Assembly: GCA_015680685.1 (NCBI GenBank)
Contig: MNCI01034881.1
Span: forward strand, 27,426-91,425
Length of the DNA stretch: 64,000 bases
Reading direction: 5' to 3'
DNA from: Gnetum montanum
Lineage: Eukaryota; Streptophyta; Gnetopsida; Gnetales; Gnetaceae
Shown here: in pieces, positions 61,201-64,000 of the stretch
How the letters are laid out: every line of letters begins with the position of its first letter
How positions within the stretch are numbered: position 1 is the first letter of the stretch
The notes under the pieces: model-generated
What the model was told of the DNA's origin: nothing
The model's database searches: none
Seen by the model: the letters and a program-made list of their open reading frames with translations, nothing else
Program-made: the position numbers and the translations under genes

Positions 61201-62038
61201 TCGTCGCAGGGTACGGGACAAAGATTTGCGGGGGAACGGTTGCGGTATGCTGCTAAGTTGGCAGGGGCGGGAACACTTCGGGGCGAGTTGATGGTATAGT
61301 GTGAGTTCACACGTGAGGGATGAAATGGGGGATGGTGACCACCGGGCCGACCGCCGGAATGTTAATTATATGCTGCGACGGGATCACCCCCGCGTTATGC
61401 TGCAGCTGCATTTGCAACCCAGAAGGCTGTGCGCTTGCCTGTTGTGACCCAGACGGCTGCACATTGGCCTGAGGGGGAACAAGGATGTATGTCTACGTGG
61501 TCATGGCCGAGTCTAGAGAAGCCGCTTCTCCGTTGAAAGGGAACAACGGATTCACGTATGTGTGAGGCGTCAAGGTATGGAACGAATGTTCCGACATGGC
61601 CGCAAATTCGTCCTCTGCTTCTGCTTCTTCCTCACGCTCGGGCTCTACCGCAGGTTGTGAGGCCTAGCCTCTAGCCATGATTAGCTGGAAGATGAGTTCG
61701 TTTTGGTGCTTGGTCAAGGGGATTATATCGTGGGTCGCTGGCTTGAAATCGTAACCCCCTCGATGGAGCGCCTCAAAGTTTCATTTTGCCTCAAGCTCGG
61801 CTCTGCTGAGAGCCAACCTCGCTTGGATCTTGATGCAAATGAAGTTGTAGTCTTCAGGGGTTATGACCGTGAAGATAGGATCTTTCCCCTGAAGCCTTAA
61901 TGAACGGCGCAAGGGTCCCTGAGGACCGGTTGCACCGGGGGCTGGCCCTATGGTCACCGTCGGGTTCACGGGCGTGACACCCGGATCGACAGTGGTCATG
62001 GCAGTTGTGGCTATTGTGTTTGAATAGTAAGAATCCAT
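58208..62038 (-). pseudogene. gag: gag-protease of element B
   Basis: The start at 62038 (MDSYYSNTIATTAM) is chosen because element C gag aligns from its first ATG. The N-terminal 310 codons contain about six stops (first at 61783-61781) and are otherwise coding. From 61111 the frame is open for 967 codons. The gag core (FYQDDPINPAVPMLSLPPG, HFTKYNGEGDPNTYLATF) lies at about 60830-60650. A basic Lys/Ala linker follows, then a zinc-knuckle-like CDYHQMCGHDTDYC (about 59840-59800). The aspartic-protease-like domain (58810-58470) has VHVDDGAAANVVPYSIVDRL and LILGRSWLA. Total 1276 aa; protease belongs to the gag frame, as in Ogre elements. Confidence 0.93.
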
Positions 62039-62263
62039 GGATCAATGATGACAAAAAAAATGACTGAAAGTCGAATCTGAATGAAAGAAAGGTTGACAAA
62101 CAACACAAAAGGCTTTCTACCCTGCCGGATTTCAAAGAAATCGTCTTTGCGACCGATCTACACCACACGATTGACCTTAGACCTCCCTAGAGGTATTACG
62201 TCTATGGCCTAGGGTATAGATCTCTAAACAGGGTTACCCAAAATATTCGGATTGGAGCCTGAA
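62039..62263 (-). other. Untranslated leader of element B
   Basis: Short leader between the primer-binding site and the gag start; no other feature seen. Confidence 0.6.
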
Positions 62264-62282
62264 GGCCCTCCTTCTAGCGCCA
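62264..62282 (-). promoter_or_regulatory. Primer-binding site of element B
   Basis: The minus strand reads TGGCGCTAGAAGGAGGGCC, 6 bp inside the 5' LTR end. It is shared with D and C in mutated form. Confidence 0.8.
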
Positions 62283-62288
62283 GAAAAC

Positions 62289-64000
62289 TATAACGACAGA
62301 AAACATTGGTAGCTGGAAATACTAACCAAAATTCCGTGTACACAGCTTTAACCACGGATTCGCGCAAGGGCTAAGTTGGAAAAACGAATCCGCGGTGCCC
62401 TGAACGGTCTTGTCGATCAGATAGGGACTTACGGGTCAGTAAAAGCGATGACGATTATGGATTTTTGCGTGACGTGATTTGGTGCGAGAGATCGTAAAAT
62501 GGGAAGACAACGACGTAGATAGATTGCTACAAAGATAACGCCAAAACGCCGAAAAGATGCTAATCAGGAGAGAAAAAAAGTGAATGTCGCAAAGATCAAA
62601 GATCTATGTTTCAATGCTGGATCGGATGTATGCTTGTGTGTATATTACGTTACAATGGGAGAAAACCCCCAACAACTGGATACAAAATGAGCACAAAACA
62701 AGAAGAAAACTGTCTGGACAGAAGTCTGATCTACCTTGTAGGCTCAAAGCTTAGGTGCAGGAATGGTCAAGCTCTGAAGTCTGTCGATCTTTTGAACGAT
62801 AGAACCTGCTAACTGGGCGAGACGACTCCGCAATTCCCGTTCTGCTTCCTTGCTTTGGGTAGATCTGCTGTTAAGGCTCAGGCTTGCTGTGTTCTGTTTC
62901 TGCTAAAGGATGATGTTTGCAGCGATTACCAAAGGTTGCTCTTGTTTCTCTATTCAAGGCGATAAGTGTTCCCTTGCTCAGAAAATGCTCTTGTCCTCTT
63001 GATCTGCTGCCAACAAAAAGCGATAAGTGCTCTGGTGCTCTGGTTCGTTAACTTGTCAACTGGCCAACTCTCCCCCAAATCTCCTCTCCTTTTTTTTTGT
63101 CAGCCGGGGTATTTATAGGCCGCGACATGCGCAACCCTGATGATGTGGGCCCGAATGTTGCGGGTCCTATTGACGCGATTCTTTTAAGTCGAATTGCAAC
63201 TACGCACAACACGCTCGCTTGCGTGCTGTGCGTGTAAAGAGCAGGCCCATGATAGGCGTGTCTCGGCTGCATTTGTGCTCATTCGCGTTGTGTTGCGTGT
63301 ATGAGCGCAACCTTGGTGTATCAACAACGCGCTTACACTCATCACGCAACTATGCGTGACACAGCATAAATGTAACATACACTCTCCACGCAGCTACGCG
63401 CGGTGGAGTGTAATCAAAGTGTAACTTACGCTCATCACACAACTGTGCGTGATGAAGCGTAATGAGCACATGCTTGCATTCTGACCTACGCACGAGCACG
63501 CATCACCGCGTAACACGCGTAAAGATCAGTTGTTTAAGCGTTGCGAGAACAAGTGCCAACCCGTCGTGTTTCTCTGGATTTTGCTTTTAACTGTCCTGGA
63601 GCTTATTACGCTCATTACGCTGTCGTGCGTGATAGAGCGTAAACTTGTCCTTAGACAAATTCTCCTTTAACTGTCTTGGAGCCTATTACGCTCATTACGC
63701 TGCCATGCGTGATGGAGCGTAAACTTGTCCTTAGACAAATTCGCCTTTAACTGTCTTGGAGCCTATTACGCTCATTACGCTGCCGTGCGTGATGGAGCGT
63801 AAACTTGTCCTTAGACAAATTCGCCTTTAACTGTCTTGGAGCCTATTACGCTCATTACGCTGCCGTGCGTGATGGAGCGTAAACTTGTCCTTAGACAAAT
63901 TCGCCTTTAACTGTCTTGGAGCCTATTACGCTCATTACGCTGCCGTGCGTGATGGAGCGTAAACTTGTCCTTAGACAAATTCGCCTTTAACTGTCTTGGA
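62289..64000 (-). repeat. 5' LTR of element B (partial, runs past the window)
   Basis: It begins at 62289 (terminal CA mutated to TA on the element strand) and matches the 3' LTR, with the extra 283 bp at 62637-62919. TATA box at 63117-63110. The left part is otherwise very similar to 46530-47769, mostly with transition differences. Confidence 0.9.
63582..64000. repeat. 80-bp tandem repeat in the element B 5' LTR, at least five units
   Basis: Units begin at 63582, 63662, 63742, 63822, 63902 and 63982 (cut). Each has CTTTAACTGTCTTGGAGCC and TTACGCTCATTACGCTG. The last complete units are nearly identical, so expansion is recent. The other LTR has two units. Confidence 0.95.

Larger units (their letters stand above)
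46530..64000 (-). mobile_element. Element B: nearly complete Tat/Ogre-like retrotransposon, minus strand
   Basis: From right to left (element 5' to 3'): partial 5' LTR (from 62289), primer-binding site, gag-protease (62038-58208), a 48-bp array, an antisense eight-exon gene (53147-57286, plus), pol (52708 down to about 49300), a post-pol array, a polypurine tract and the 3' LTR (46530-47769). The length exceeds 17.4 kb. Element C gag flanks it on the left; the 5 bases before it are ACGTG (46525-46529), the expected target duplication. Confidence 0.92.

Overview
This is repeat-rich nuclear DNA from a land plant, most likely a seed plant. No host gene, tRNA or rRNA is visible. Almost all of it consists of decayed, nested LTR retrotransposons of the Ty3/gypsy OTA clade (Tat/Ogre-like and Athila-like) plus one LINE remnant. 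The species cannot be named from the sequence. Runs of N at 49656-50124 and single Ns at 34745 and 46878 show that it is a draft assembly.

Layout. (1) 1-10994: element A, Tat/Ogre-like, plus strand, cut by the left window edge. It has an antisense gene (196-4188, minus), pol (4960-8436, plus), a tandem array, a polypurine tract and a 3' LTR (9673-10994). Element A sits inside (2) an Athila-like element on the plus strand (10995 to about 22100) with gag, protease, RT, RNase H, integrase and a long 3' gene. (3) About 22300-25350: degenerate L1-type LINE. (4) About 25350-41858: a second Athila-like copy on the minus strand, split at single-base resolution by (5) element D (29063-38280). D is a gag-protease element with two LTRs and a CCACA target-site duplication, and it has no visible pol. 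(6) 41859-46529: element C, plus strand, 5' LTR and gag only, inserted in the minus Athila. C is itself interrupted by (7) element B (46530 to beyond 64000), Tat/Ogre-like, minus strand, nearly complete: 3' LTR, 3' array, pol, antisense gene, second array, gag-protease, primer-binding site and part of the 5' LTR.

The notable system is an antisense gene of eight exons lying between gag and pol in elements A and B. In both, all seven introns have GT-AG ends and the same phases (2,2,1,1,1,1,0). Exons 2 and 4 have identical lengths (450 and 1041 nt), and the summed coding length is divisible by three (1049 aa in A, 1111 aa in B, ignoring a few point stops). The gene has its own TATA box in the gap before pol and is transcribed divergently from pol. 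The predicted protein has a middle segment ending in an LFGVP-type motif and a C-terminal coiled coil. A similar motif followed by a long coiled coil occurs in sense orientation in the 3' gene of both Athila copies, downstream of an internal TATA-like element. The antisense gene would lie inside the kind of gag-to-pol intron known from Ogre elements. Candidate sense donor and acceptor sites flank it in B, with the pol ATG 11-12 nt after the acceptor in both A and B.

Tandem arrays bordering the reading frames of A, B and D share a TAAACT-centred core. Premature stops are mostly explained by C-to-T or G-to-A change, as expected for methylated, silenced copies.
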